This document shows, piece by piece, positions 1 to 8,339 of a stretch of 64,000 nucleotides of DNA. The translations under genes and the position numbers were made by a program. Source of the DNA: CBIHON01 sp966211965. Lineage in GTDB: Bacteria; Pseudomonadota; Gammaproteobacteria; Burkholderiales; Burkholderiaceae_D. Positions within the stretch are counted from its first letter, which is position 1. Each line of letters starts with the position of its first letter. Under the pieces are notes generated by a model. It searched no databases. It had not been told where the DNA came from and was given only the letters and a program-made list of their open reading frames with translations. The stretch covers positions 124,001 through 188,000 of the forward strand of contig CBIHON010000006.1 in NCBI GenBank assembly GCA_966211965.1, written 5' to 3'.

Positions 1-203
1 TACGGGATGGATTCCGTTGACGGTACCCATGACCGCGAAGGCGATGTCAGGATTCGCCGTGCCGCCGTTGCCAACTTGGGGGATACGTGACCACGCACAA
101 ACTCAAATCTATTCCGCTGATCACCACAAACAAGACTGGACGAGAGTTTTTTCCAAAAACAAATAAAAATCCCTTAAATATTGGAAATTAATTCTCCGAA
201 AAG
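1..203. other. Left edge, no assignable gene
   Basis: The + strand is open from base 1 to a TGA at 88-90, but the fragment is too short to recognise and could equally be the non-coding tail of an upstream cassette. Bases 91-203 are AT-rich and hold no clear gene. Confidence 0.3.
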
Positions 204-469
204 ATGGTTAATATTACTCATCAAACGATAAATAAGATCGCACATTCGGCCGACATGGCGAGTACTGATTTCTGCGCGAGGCCTAAGTACCATTTTCTGA
301 GTAAGGACCGTTATAGCCGGTTGGAGCAATTTCAATGCGCGTTACTAAATACCGCTCAAACAACTGGCAAGTCAGTGATTTTTGGATGAACGATCCCGGT
401 ACAACATGTCCGGCGTCAACCTCATGGCAATTCTTGACCAGCCTCTACTTTCTTCGCATTGACGGATAG
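204..469 (+). pseudogene. Small cassette protein, frameshifted
   Basis: The frame opened at 204 ends at 387-389 just after a motif (LLNTAQTTGKSV) shared by the small secreted proteins that follow. Moving by one base inside the T run at about 379-384 opens a frame that continues to TAG at 467-469 and supplies the family C-terminus (MNDPGTTCPAST, then W and LYFLRID), including the second cysteine. I read this as one gene broken by a single-base indel. The N-terminus lacks the clear signal peptide of its relatives, so it may be truncated there too. A sequencing error in the T run would give the same picture. Confidence 0.5.
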
Positions 470-473
470 GCGA

Positions 474-529
474 GGCCTCAACGTTTGTTATGAGGGAGGA
501 GTGATAATGGGCGATGCCTGATGTTAGGC
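474..529 (+). repeat. attC-like cassette recombination site
   Basis: The left part reads GCCTCAAC and the right end is GTTAGGC (523-529), matching the RYYYAAC and GTTRRRY core boxes of attC sites, about 56 bp in all. The inner arms are weaker than in the sites at 1069 and 1820. It lies right after the broken small gene, where a cassette's attC belongs. Confidence 0.45.
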
Positions 530-670
530 GTCCCCTTGATTGAAGGGTTAGGGCGCATTGGGAAGGTGAGGAATTGGTTCCTACAATCTTTCATGCTTCG
601 CTGCTTGACGTGGTGCATGCTGCAATCCTTGGAACTCCGTTCGATGATTGAAGAAAGAGATGAGGTGACT

Positions 671-1030
671 ATGAAAATCGTTAAAGATCGTGTCTTGACG
701 ATACTCGTGGCTGGGGTGTTGACGGCAAGTGGAAACGGTGCGTTTGCTCAGGCGGTAGGCTCCGTGGGTGTACGAACCATTAAGAGCTACTGGATTGAAA
801 GCGGAGCGTATTTGACTGTGACCCCTACGACGCCGTTTGACAATCCTACCGGATGCTCTCAAAGCAGTCTGGCGATTATTCCCGCGACGCACCCGGCATA
901 CAAGCAATTGCTGGCGGCCGTCATCCACGCCATGGCGACGAACACTCCAATATCCGCATGGACTAGCGGATGCTATTCAGCTTGGAGCCAGACCTATCCA
1001 TCGCTCTATTCGCTTGGAGTCGGACAATAG
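671..1030 (+). CDS. Small secreted cassette protein
   Basis: A 119-residue protein. The ATG at 671 is preceded by GAGGTGACT; the longer open frame upstream runs into the attC-like site and is not credible as coding. Residues 1-27 form a typical signal peptide (KIVKDRVLTILVAGVLTA, cut after AFA). The mature part has two cysteines about 45 residues apart and the family helix region LLAAVIHAMATNTPIS between them. Function unknown. The size, single cysteine pair and motif recall single-domain OB-fold B subunits of AB5 toxins such as SubB, but this is a resemblance of pattern only and no A subunit is present. Confidence 0.7.
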   Translation: MKIVKDRVLTILVAGVLTASGNGAFAQAVGSVGVRTIKSYWIESGAYLTVTPTTPFDNPTGCSQSSLAIIPATHPAYKQLLAAVIHAMATNTPISAWTSGCYSAWSQTYPSLYSLGVGQ

Positions 1031-1068
1031 ATTTTAATTTTTCTCCCGGGGAAGGCTCCTGGGCTGCG

Positions 1069-1142
1069 TCCTAACGTTTCCCTCGGGGGGCTGACAGCCG
1101 GCTTTGCCATCTGCAAGCTTCTCCTCGTTTCAAACGTTAGGC
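1069..1142 (+). repeat. attC site of an integron cassette
   Basis: TCCTAACGTTT at the left and AAACGTTAGGC at the right are near-perfect inverse complements, matching the outer core boxes of attC (GTTAGGC at 1136-1142). Inside lies an imperfect stem (CTGACAG with CTGCAAG). Length 74 bp, in the normal range. It closes the cassette carrying the 671-1030 gene. Confidence 0.7.
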
Positions 1143-1222
1143 CCACTTCAATTCACACCAGGTTTGGAGGATATAAAAATGTCAGTTCCCTGCGATTCAC
1201 AGATTTCTTAGAGGAGAAATTC

Positions 1223-1603
1223 ATGACTTCATTTCTTTTTCGTTCCAGTGTCAAACGTCTTTTGCTTGTTTGTATGGCGGCACTCCCATTGCACAGCAAT
1301 GCCACTCCAGGGTCCGTAAAGGGCCAGGTAGAGTTCGTCCGAACGCACGATGCCGCGCAATTTCCCGAATGGGCGCCACCCAAGTTTTGGTTTTCACTGA
1401 AAGGCGTGACGCAAGCCGGCGGTTGTACCAAGTGGTACAACTCCATCCTTTTTGTTATGAACGACAAGCCGTCCCTCAGTATGGTTCTTGCTGCGCAGGC
1501 GAGCGGCCAGGAAATCGCCGTGATATACGATGACTCGCGGATGTCCAATGGCTTGTGCGCGGCAAGCTACATTACGATCGGTAATCCAGCACCTCTGTAC
1601 TAG
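1223..1603 (+). CDS. Small secreted cassette protein
   Basis: A 126-residue protein with a strong ribosome site (GAGGAGAAATTC) before ATG 1223. The signal peptide covers about residues 1-27 (LLLVCMAALPLHSNA). The mature part shows the family layout: an N-terminal strand region (GQVEFVRTHDAAQF), cysteine in GGCTKWYNS, helix and strand MVLAAQASGQEIAVIY, second cysteine in NGLCAASYITIG. The gene sits alone between two attC sites in the same direction, as in integron cassettes. Function unknown. Confidence 0.75.
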   Translation: MTSFLFRSSVKRLLLVCMAALPLHSNATPGSVKGQVEFVRTHDAAQFPEWAPPKFWFSLKGVTQAGGCTKWYNSILFVMNDKPSLSMVLAAQASGQEIAVIYDDSRMSNGLCAASYITIGNPAPLY

Positions 1604-1819
1604 CGCCTGTTATGAACTCAAATAGACTCTAAGGATTGTGAGGACCACTCCTTTAAAGATGCCTTTTATAGAGCGACGGCAATAGTACGGTACTGAAGAA
1701 GCAGGTTGGCATCCTTGTGGTACAGGAGAGCGGCGTAATTTTGTCGATTTGATTGAAATACTCAACGTTCGTCAATTTAACTTTGAGAAATCCAGGAAAT
1801 CACGCGCTTGTCCGGCATA
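1604..1819. other. Non-coding cassette tail
   Basis: About 216 bp between the stop codon and the next attC hold no ORF with coding character. Bases 1608-1633 (TGTTATGAACTCAAA, then a CTCTA end) resemble bases 32420-32443 and may be a decayed end of the dispersed palindrome family described elsewhere in the window. Confidence 0.3.
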
Positions 1820-1898
1820 GCCCTAACCCTCTCATCAAGGGAACGTCTTACAGCCAGTTTCGCCGTCTGTAAGACACCCATCATGCCAAACGTTAGGC
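1820..1898 (+). repeat. attC site of an integron cassette
   Basis: Outer boxes GCCCTAAC (1820-1827) and GTTAGGC (1892-1898) flank a perfect 9-bp inner stem, GTCTTACAG pairing with CTGTAAGAC. Length 79 bp. The perfect inner stem and position after a cassette gene make this the clearest of the attC sites here. Confidence 0.75.
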
Positions 1899-1934
1899 AC
1901 CCTTCTCAACTCGCAACATAGGGAGATCATTCTC

Positions 1935-2267
1935 ATGAAACTTCAGAAACTTCTCGCACTTCTGACCGGCCTCAGCACGGCACTATCAAGCTTTGCAGGC
2001 ACGCAATCCGGGCAGGTTACCAAGATATACGTTCGTGCGAGCGACGGAATTAATGCCGTTTATTTATCGGGGCCCGCGGTAGGCCGGCCAGCCTGCGCCA
2101 CTTTTCCATACTGGATCATCAAGGATGAAAACTCAACGGCGGGAAAGAAGCAACTCGCCTTGCTAGTGGCCGCCCAAGCCACCGGACAAACGATCTCGAT
2201 TGAAGGCGCAGGAGTCTGTACTCGCTGGCCCGACGGCGAAGACATCTTGGGCGTCTCTACACAATGA
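1935..2267 (+). CDS. Small secreted cassette protein
   Basis: A 110-residue protein; GGGAG lies upstream of ATG 1935. Signal peptide about residues 1-21 (LLALLTGLSTALSSFA). The mature domain begins GQVTKIYVRASDG, has a cysteine in PACATFPYW, the motif LALLVAAQATGQTISI, and the second cysteine in GVCTRWPDGEDILGVS. This member gives the cleanest view of the family: strand, Cys-W, helix, TGQ, strand, Cys-x-x-W. Function unknown. Confidence 0.75.
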   Translation: MKLQKLLALLTGLSTALSSFAGTQSGQVTKIYVRASDGINAVYLSGPAVGRPACATFPYWIIKDENSTAGKKQLALLVAAQATGQTISIEGAGVCTRWPDGEDILGVSTQ

Positions 2268-2294
2268 TGGAAAAGCCGGCGTTCGTCCCCGGGG

Positions 2295-2354
2295 TGCCAA
2301 CCTTCCCTCAAGCAGCCCCGCTTGAAAGCTGGCCGCTCAAGTCAAACCTTGGGC
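2295..2354 (+). repeat. Degenerate attC-like site
   Basis: TGCCAAC at the left and CTTGGGC at the right loosely fit the attC core boxes, with an inner CTTGA...TCAAG pairing. Position between two family genes fits, but the boxes deviate from consensus, so the site may be decayed or fortuitous. Confidence 0.25.
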
Positions 2355-2421
2355 AGAGGGTACTATTCGCATGGCGCTCCTGCTCTCATTCTCAATAGCT
2401 GCATCGGCCCGGAGAAACCTC

Positions 2422-2808
2422 ATGACAAGCTCACACAATCGTCGCAAGCCAATCGTTCAACTCACCAAATTGCTAAGCGCCGCAATCAAGGTGGTAGCGC
2501 TACTCGCGGCCTGTGGCAGCGCCCATGCCGTGGGCAACGTACAAGGCGGGACTGTCATCAATGTTGACGCACGAGCAGACGGAAAATTTTTGATCACATT
2601 CTCTCAAAGCACTACAACGCCTCCTTCCTGCGTGGCCGTTTCCAACCGTATGAGTGGCGACGCGAACACGGCCGGCGGCAGAGCTGTGCTCGCTGCTGCA
2701 ATGCTCGCCCTTAGTACGGGGAACCCAATCGACCTGGCTCAGGGTACGGGAGCATGCGGTGAATACCCCGGCATCGAATCGATCATCATCCTTGCGCAAA
2801 AACGCTGA
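2422..2808 (+). CDS. Small secreted cassette-family protein
   Basis: A 128-residue protein. ATG 2422 follows GGAGAAACCTC; an in-frame upstream ATG (2371) lacks a ribosome site. The signal segment is LLSAAIKVVALLAACGSAHA. The mature part has GGTVINVDARADGKFLITFS, a cysteine in PSCVAVSN, the motif LAAAMLALSTGNPIDLA and a second cysteine in GACGEYPGIESIIIL. It belongs to the same family as its left neighbours. A cysteine near the signal cleavage site (AACGSAHA) gives a weak possibility of a lipoprotein. Confidence 0.65.
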   Translation: MTSSHNRRKPIVQLTKLLSAAIKVVALLAACGSAHAVGNVQGGTVINVDARADGKFLITFSQSTTTPPSCVAVSNRMSGDANTAGGRAVLAAAMLALSTGNPIDLAQGTGACGEYPGIESIIILAQKR

Positions 2809-2869
2809 GCCTAAACCTTTTCATCGAGCAGACATCCATGCTCCCCCTTAACCCAACCACCCTCACACT

Positions 2870-3244
2870 ATGAAACCATCATCCGTCTTATTCACAGCCT
2901 TCCTGCTAACTTCTGCCCTCTCCGGCCAAGCGCTGGCCGCTCAGGCAGATATTGGTCCCGTTTATATTGAAAGCGTTTCCGTTGTCGCGTTGACTTCAGG
3001 AGGTCATTCTTCCGGGAATCTGGAAGCAAAGATCAAGGGCGGCTTTACGGTTCCATCGAGCGTCAACTGCAATAACACCTACATCACAACACTGAAGAGC
3101 GTCGATGCCGACAAGAGGCTCTTCGGGCTGCTTACAATGGCCCAAACAACGGGACAACCCGTCATGATGAGAATTACAGACGACCCGACTTACACCGCGT
3201 TCAACGGTCGCTGCAGTCTGGTTTGGGCCACCATCTCTCAGTAA
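2870..3244 (+). CDS. Small secreted cassette-family protein
   Basis: A 124-residue protein, last of the run. The signal peptide is about residues 1-23 (SVLFTAFLLTSALSGQALA). The mature part has a longer N-terminal region, a cysteine in SSVNCNNTY, the motif LLTMAQTTGQPVMMRI and a second cysteine in NGRCSLVWATISQ. No attC could be found between it and the previous gene, so it may share its cassette or lie at the decayed end of the array. No clear ribosome site precedes ATG 2870. Confidence 0.65.
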   Translation: MKPSSVLFTAFLLTSALSGQALAAQADIGPVYIESVSVVALTSGGHSSGNLEAKIKGGFTVPSSVNCNNTYITTLKSVDADKRLFGLLTMAQTTGQPVMMRITDDPTYTAFNGRCSLVWATISQ

Positions 3245-3339
3245 TTCGGCGCGCTGCACTGAGCAGTCTCTCGTTCGATTCGATAGGCGCGGCAAGGTCT
3301 GTGCAAGCAACACCGTATCGGGTTCATACTCGCGGCCTC

Positions 3340-3435
3340 AGACGAACGCAACGAAGATCTCTGCTTCGAGCGGGCCGGCGCGTAGTGCTGCACGCCGACG
3401 GCTATGCCGCCTACGAGTGCTACGCCGAAAGACGG
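3340..3435 (+). pseudogene. IS66-type transposase relic
   Basis: A short + frame reads VVLHADGYAAYECYAER, similar to the 'DGYAAY' catalytic-aspartate region of IS66 TnpC transposases. Nothing else of the element is recognisable and the flanking frames are broken. It lies at the end of the cassette run, before the urate genes. Confidence 0.35.
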
Positions 3436-3526
3436 GGATCGCACATGCGCAATGCTGAGCACATTACTGGCGCAGGAACGCTTGTTGGCCCGCCCGGTCA
3501 GACCAGCTCAAACGCCGCAATTCGCA

Positions 3527-4193
3527 TCAATAGTTCCCATAAACCCACCGAAGTTCATTCGCCTTCGACAAATCAATCGGCGAGATCATGTCCCGTTCCA
3601 GCGGCACTGGACCATGCTCGTATTTTTCGATGGTCTTGGCGTATGGTTTCCAGTCAAGCTGTCCCAGCTTTTTCAAGGTCCCCAGGTGCACGCCCGTGGC
3701 ATCGAAATACGCTTTGTACAGCAACTCGGAGCAGTAAATGAAATCGTCGTCCAGGCGGTATCGGAAATCATACGGACGACCCAGGTATTTTTTACTCGCT
3801 TCGATCATCGGGTCGATATTCCTGCGGAACTCGGGTTTCAATTGATAGACGTCGAAATTACGTCCTCTGCCGCGAAGTATCCATAGATACAAGGGTGTGT
3901 CGCGCACTGTAGTGATAGCTTCCCTGACGTACCATGCACCGTCCTTGTCGATCACCAGGCCGACGTGCGAATACTTTGAGTTCGTCGCGCCTTCAATCGC
4001 CTCGACCAGATCGATGCGGGGCAGTGATTGGAAAATGAAATCGCCTTTGGCCGGGCTGTATCTTGCGTAAGTAATGATAGGCGGCGGGTATGTAAGCATA
4101 GAAGATGATGCCGAGGAAGATCGAGAGCAGTACCGCCAGCCGCCACTTGCCGGCCTTGCTTGCCGGGGTTAATCGCACAACGTTACACCTCAC
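3527..4193 (-). pseudogene. YiiX-like permuted papain-fold amidase, frameshifted
   Basis: Bases 3527-4048 encode the conserved body: GDFIFQSLPR, the histidine region YSHVGLV and the cysteine region FIYCSELLYKAY, the layout of YiiX/YebB (circularly permuted NlpC/P60-type) enzymes. The N-terminal membrane anchor (LAVLLSIFLGIIFYAYIP) and LRKIQPGQ lie in another frame that leaves the body frame at the CCTTTGG run (4044-4050). Removing one base there joins them as QPGQGDFIF, exactly the family sequence. A GTG at 4191-4193 overlaps the stop of the upstream urate gene. Either a recent pseudogene or a sequence error; if repaired it would be an anchored or secreted hydrolase of lipid or peptide amide bonds. 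Confidence 0.7.
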
Positions 4194-5416
4194 TTTGCCC
4201 CATCCTCGAACCATGCGCCGATGATTGCCCGCTCCGCATCGCTCATATGCGTCAGGTTCCCGATCGGCATTGCCTTCAGCCGCACCGCTTGCTGATAGAC
4301 CTTGGCGCCATGTTGACGGATCAGTTCCGGCGTGTGCAGCATGATGCCGCCCGGTGCGGCGGCGAAACCAGGCTGCGTCGGTTGCACTGAATGACAGGAT
4401 ACGCAGCGTTGCGCAACAACCGCCTGCACGGTCCCGAATCCGCTCGCCGTATTTTGCGCGACCGTACCGGCAGAGTTCCCCGTCTTGTCCGGCGACTGCG
4501 GCGCGATCGCAAACGCCAGCAACACCAGCAAGGCCAGTCCCGCTGCCGGATAAGCCCAGACCACACGCCCTTTGTGCCTCAAATTGAAAAAATGCCGGAT
4601 CAGCACACCGGCCGCCATGATCGCCGCCAGCACCAGCCAGTTGTATGGGTGGCTATAGGTCATCGCATAGTGATTGCTGATCATGATGAACAGCAGCGGC
4701 AGCGTGAAATAATTATTGTGCACGCTGCGTTGCTTGCCACGTTTGCCATGCATGGGATCCGGCGTCTGACCTTGCCGCATCGCGGCCACCAATCTCTTCT
4801 GGGCCGGAATAATCACCATCAGTACATTGCCGGCCATGATGGTGCCGATCATGGCCCCGACGTGGATGTACGCGGCACGGCCGCTAAGGAATCTCGACAG
4901 GACGAATGCCACGGCCACGGTCAGCAGAAATATGACCAGGCCGAACAGGCCGTCGCGCTGGCCAAGCGGCGAGCGGCATAGCGCGTCATACACCGCCCAG
5001 CCGGCAACCAAAGTGCCCAGGCCAATTGCGATCGCCTGCCATGGGGCCAGATCCGCCACCGACCTGTCGATCATCAGGGCCGTCGCATTGCAGTAATAGA
5101 CGATCAGCAGCAGCGCAAAACCGGACAGCCATGTGGTATAAGCCTCCCACTTGAACCAGTGCAGTTCTTCCGGCAATTGCTGCGGCGCGACCAGGTATTT
5201 TTGCGGATTGTAGAAGCCGCCGCCATGCACCGCCCACAACTCGCCGGACACACCTTTTTTATCCAGCTCGGAACCCGGCTTGGGCGGTTTGATCGTATTG
5301 TCGAGCCAGACAAAATAAAAGGAAGCGCCGATCCAGGCAATGCCGGTGATCAGGTGCAGCCAGCGCACCAGCAGGTTGAGCCATTCGAGGCCGTAGGCCG
5401 ATAAATATGCTTCCAT
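4190..5416 (-). CDS. puuD: Urate hydroxylase PuuD
   Basis: A 408-residue inner-membrane enzyme oxidising urate to 5-hydroxyisourate and passing electrons to a fused cytochrome c domain. Residues 1-300 hold about eight hydrophobic segments, beginning with LLVRWLHLITGIAWIGASFY, with family signatures WAVHGGGFYNPQKY and HNNYFTLPLLFIMISNHY. The C-terminal domain carries CVSCH (C338-H342) and a likely axial methionine near KAMPIGNLTHMSD. Length and order match PuuD. It is divergent from puuE across a 177-bp spacer; the frameshifted amidase follows and overlaps its stop. Confidence 0.93.
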   Translation of the reverse strand: MEAYLSAYGLEWLNLLVRWLHLITGIAWIGASFYFVWLDNTIKPPKPGSELDKKGVSGELWAVHGGGFYNPQKYLVAPQQLPEELHWFKWEAYTTWLSGFALLLIVYYCNATALMIDRSVADLAPWQAIAIGLGTLVAGWAVYDALCRSPLGQRDGLFGLVIFLLTVAVAFVLSRFLSGRAAYIHVGAMIGTIMAGNVLMVIIPAQKRLVAAMRQGQTPDPMHGKRGKQRSVHNNYFTLPLLFIMISNHYAMTYSHPYNWLVLAAIMAAGVLIRHFFNLRHKGRVVWAYPAAGLALLVLLAFAIAPQSPDKTGNSAGTVAQNTASGFGTVQAVVAQRCVSCHSVQPTQPGFAAAPGGIMLHTPELIRQHGAKVYQQAVRLKAMPIGNLTHMSDAERAIIGAWFEDGAK

Positions 5417-5593
5417 TATTCCTCATGAATAAAACCCGCCCGATGCCAAAAGAAGGAGCGCAGCGGCGTCAAGATAATCCGGCTCAACGCGCAATTGAAT
5501 GAATATCCAGTATATTTAACATAAGCATTGGCGTATATCGATTTTCTCTTTCGCCACGATAATCCGAACGCATACCGGCACGCATCTCGAACC
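5417..5593. promoter_or_regulatory. Divergent promoter region puuD/puuE
   Basis: The 177 bp between the two divergent urate genes must carry both promoters. It is AT-rich around 5505-5530 (AATATCCAGTATATTTAAC). No operator could be assigned to a named regulator. Confidence 0.4.
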
Positions 5594-6550
5594 ATGATCG
5601 ACCCATACAAGAACTATCCGCGCGACATGACCGGCTATGGCCGCACGCCGCCGCACGCGCAATGGCCGGACGATGCGCGCATCGCGCTGCAGTTCGTGCT
5701 GAACTACGAAGAGGGCGGAGAAAACTCGGTGCTGCACGGCGACCCGGCATCCGAAACATTCCTGTCCGAAATCATCGGCGCGCAAGCTTTCCCGATGCGT
5801 CACATGAGCATGGAATCGCTGTACGAATACGGTTCGCGCGCCGGCCTTTGGCGCGTGCTGCGCCTGTTCGACGAACGCAAGCTGCCGCTGACCATTTTCG
5901 GTGTGGCGATGGCCTTGAAGCGCAATCCGGAAGCAGTCGCCGCCTTCCTGCAACATGGCCACGAAATCGCCTGCCATGGCCTACGCTGGATCAGCTACCA
6001 GCACATGGACGAAACCACCGAGCGCGCCCATATGGAGCAGGCGGTGCAGATCATCCGCGAACTGACCGGCAGCCCGCCGCTCGGCTGGTACACCGGCCGC
6101 GATTCGCCCAATACGCGCCGGCTCGTGGTCGAGCATGGCGGCTTTGCTTACGATGCCGATTACTATGGTGACGATTTGCCGTTCTGGCAGCGAGTGGAAA
6201 TCACCGGCCCGGACGGCCAACCCTGTATCAAACCGCATCTGGTCGTGCCCTACACGCTCGATACCAATGACATGCGTTTCGCCTCGATGCAGGGTTTTAA
6301 TTCAGGCATCCAGTTTTTCGATTACCTGAAGGATGCCTTCGACGTGCTGTACCGGGAAGGCGATCCCGCCGGCTTGAATCGTCCGAAGATGCTGTCCATC
6401 GGCTTGCATTGCCGGCTGATCGGACGGCCGGCGCGGGCGGCGGCGCTGGAGCGTTTCCTGGATTATGCGCAATCGCATGACAAGGTATGGATTACGCGCC
6501 GCATCGACATTGCCGAACATTGGCGCACGGTTCATCCTTTTCCAAACTGA
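5594..6550 (+). CDS. puuE: Allantoinase PuuE
   Basis: A 318-residue metal-independent allantoinase of the polysaccharide-deacetylase fold, hydrolysing allantoin to allantoate. Diagnostic segments are the start YPRDMTGYGRTPPHAQWP, LNYEEGGENSVLHGD, HEIACHGLRW, WYTGRDSPNTRRLV and the tail SIGLHCRLIGRPAR. ATG 5594 gives the usual family N-terminus (MIDPYKNYPRDM); the open frame upstream adds 22 unsupported residues. It is followed after four bases by the uraD-allC fusion, so both are co-translated. Confidence 0.93.
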   Translation: MIDPYKNYPRDMTGYGRTPPHAQWPDDARIALQFVLNYEEGGENSVLHGDPASETFLSEIIGAQAFPMRHMSMESLYEYGSRAGLWRVLRLFDERKLPLTIFGVAMALKRNPEAVAAFLQHGHEIACHGLRWISYQHMDETTERAHMEQAVQIIRELTGSPPLGWYTGRDSPNTRRLVVEHGGFAYDADYYGDDLPFWQRVEITGPDGQPCIKPHLVVPYTLDTNDMRFASMQGFNSGIQFFDYLKDAFDVLYREGDPAGLNRPKMLSIGLHCRLIGRPARAAALERFLDYAQSHDKVWITRRIDIAEHWRTVHPFPN

Positions 6551-6554
6551 ATCC

Positions 6555-8324
6555 ATGACCATCACTCTCGATGAATTGAATCAATGCGATGCATGCGCTT
6601 TCACCGCCGCGCTGCACGGCATTTATGAACACTCCCCCTGGATCGCGGCGCGGGTTGCGCCGCAGCGGCCGTTTGCCAGCCTTGCGGCCTTGAAGCTGGC
6701 GCTGCAGCAGGCCGTCTCATCGGCCACCGAAGCGGAACAGATCGGGCTGATCCGCGCACATCCGGAACTGGCAGGCAAGGCCGCGATCGCCGGTGAATTG
6801 ACTAGGGAGTCGAGCGGCGAGCAGGCGCGCGCCGGACTCAACAATTGCAGCCCGCAGGAATTTGCCAACCTGCAAAAATTGAATGCGGAGTACAACAGCA
6901 AGTTCGGCTTTCCCTTCATCCTCGCGGTCAAGGGACCGGATGGACGAGGTCTGTCGCGGCAGGCGATCATCGATACCTTCGCGCGCCGCCTGAAGAATCA
7001 GCGCGACGACGAGAAGATGGAGAACCTGCGCCAGATCGGACGCATCGCCGAATTGCGCCTGAACGATTTGCTCGCCGTCACGCCGCATTTCGGCAATACC
7101 ATTCTGACCCAGGCCGGCATCCTCGGCGCCTGGAGCGATACCGACAGCGGCCTGACCTGCACCTACCTGAGCGAGGCTCACCGCGAGACCGCCGCGCAAT
7201 TGGCGCAGTGGATGCAGGATGCCGGCATGCAGGTGCACATCGATGCGGTCGGCAATGTGGTGGGACGTTATTTGTCCGACGCTCCCGGCGCGAAAACCCT
7301 GCTCACAGGATCGCATTACGACACCGTGCGCAACGGCGGAAAATACGACGGGCGGGCTGGCATCCTGCTGCCGATTGCCATAGTGGGCTACCTGCACAGG
7401 CGCGCGGAAAAACTGCCCTTTCATCTTGAAGTCATCGCCTTTGCCGAAGAGGAAGGCGTGCGTTTCGGCAGCGCGTTCCTCGGCAGCAGCGCGTCCATCG
7501 GCCAGTTCGACATGAATCTGCTCGATCGCATCGACGCAAACGGGACGAGCATGCGTCAAGCCTTGCTGAAGGCGGGACATGCACCGGCCGACATCGCGGC
7601 ATGCGGGCACAACCCGGCAGATCTGCTCGGCTTTGTCGAAGTGCATATCGAACAGGGGCCGGTCCTGTTGCAGCGCGACCTGCCGGTCGGCATCGTGACT
7701 TCGATCGCCGGCAGCCGCCGCTATCTGATCGAGTTACGCGGCACGGCCGGCCATGCCGGCACCACGCCGATGAACATGCGCAAGGATGCCGCCGCAGCGG
7801 CGGCCGAAATCATCCTGTATGTAGAACAACGCTGCGCGCAAGTGCCGGGATTGGTCGGCACGGTCGGCCAGTTGCAGGTGCCGCAAGGCTCGGTAAACGT
7901 CATCCCCGGCCGCTGCTGCCTGTCGCTCGACATCCGCGCTCCCGGCGATTCCGAGCGCGATGCCGCAGTGGACGACGTATTGCGCGAACTCGACGCGATC
8001 TGCGCGCGCCGTTGTATCGAATACACGCTCGAATCAATCGAGAATGCACCGGCCGCGCCCTGCGCTTCCTGGCTGATGCAGCAACTGGCGGCGGCGACCG
8101 AACGCCAGGGCGTACCGGCGTTCACCCTTCCCTCCGGCGCCGGCCATGATGCGATGGCGCTGGCAAAAATCACCGACGTGGCGATGCTGTTCATACGTTG
8201 CGGCAATGGCGGCATCAGCCACAATCCGCTGGAAACCATGACGGCCGACGATGCGGAATTAGCGGCCGTCATATTCTTGGATTTTTTACGACATTTCGGA
8301 CCCACGGCCAAAGGAAACCAGTAG
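6555..8324 (+). CDS. OHCU decarboxylase / allantoate amidohydrolase fusion
   Basis: A 589-residue bifunctional protein. Residues 1-150 are UraD (OHCU to S-allantoin): catalytic histidine in RAHPELAGKAA (H69) and the family block FGFPFILAVKG. Residues about 157-585 are an AllC/M20-type metallohydrolase that attacks allantoate: metal ligands in GSHYDTVRNGGKYDG (H254, D265), FAEEEGVRF and VHIEQGP (H364), and the C-terminal SHNPLE histidine. With puuD and puuE the locus covers urate to ureidoglycine/ureidoglycolate, except for 5-hydroxyisourate hydrolase (UraH), not found in the window. The linker is short (RRLKNQRDDEKMENL), so no separate start for AllC is needed. Confidence 0.92.
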   Translation: MTITLDELNQCDACAFTAALHGIYEHSPWIAARVAPQRPFASLAALKLALQQAVSSATEAEQIGLIRAHPELAGKAAIAGELTRESSGEQARAGLNNCSPQEFANLQKLNAEYNSKFGFPFILAVKGPDGRGLSRQAIIDTFARRLKNQRDDEKMENLRQIGRIAELRLNDLLAVTPHFGNTILTQAGILGAWSDTDSGLTCTYLSEAHRETAAQLAQWMQDAGMQVHIDAVGNVVGRYLSDAPGAKTLLTGSHYDTVRNGGKYDGRAGILLPIAIVGYLHRRAEKLPFHLEVIAFAEEEGVRFGSAFLGSSASIGQFDMNLLDRIDANGTSMRQALLKAGHAPADIAACGHNPADLLGFVEVHIEQGPVLLQRDLPVGIVTSIAGSRRYLIELRGTAGHAGTTPMNMRKDAAAAAAEIILYVEQRCAQVPGLVGTVGQLQVPQGSVNVIPGRCCLSLDIRAPGDSERDAAVDDVLRELDAICARRCIEYTLESIENAPAAPCASWLMQQLAAATERQGVPAFTLPSGAGHDAMALAKITDVAMLFIRCGNGGISHNPLETMTADDAELAAVIFLDFLRHFGPTAKGNQ

Positions 8325-8339
8325 TCCGTCAACCTTCAA

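Noticed and set aside
671..3244. A complete AB5 toxin locus
   Set aside because: Only a pattern-level likeness of small proteins to B subunits; no catalytic A subunit.
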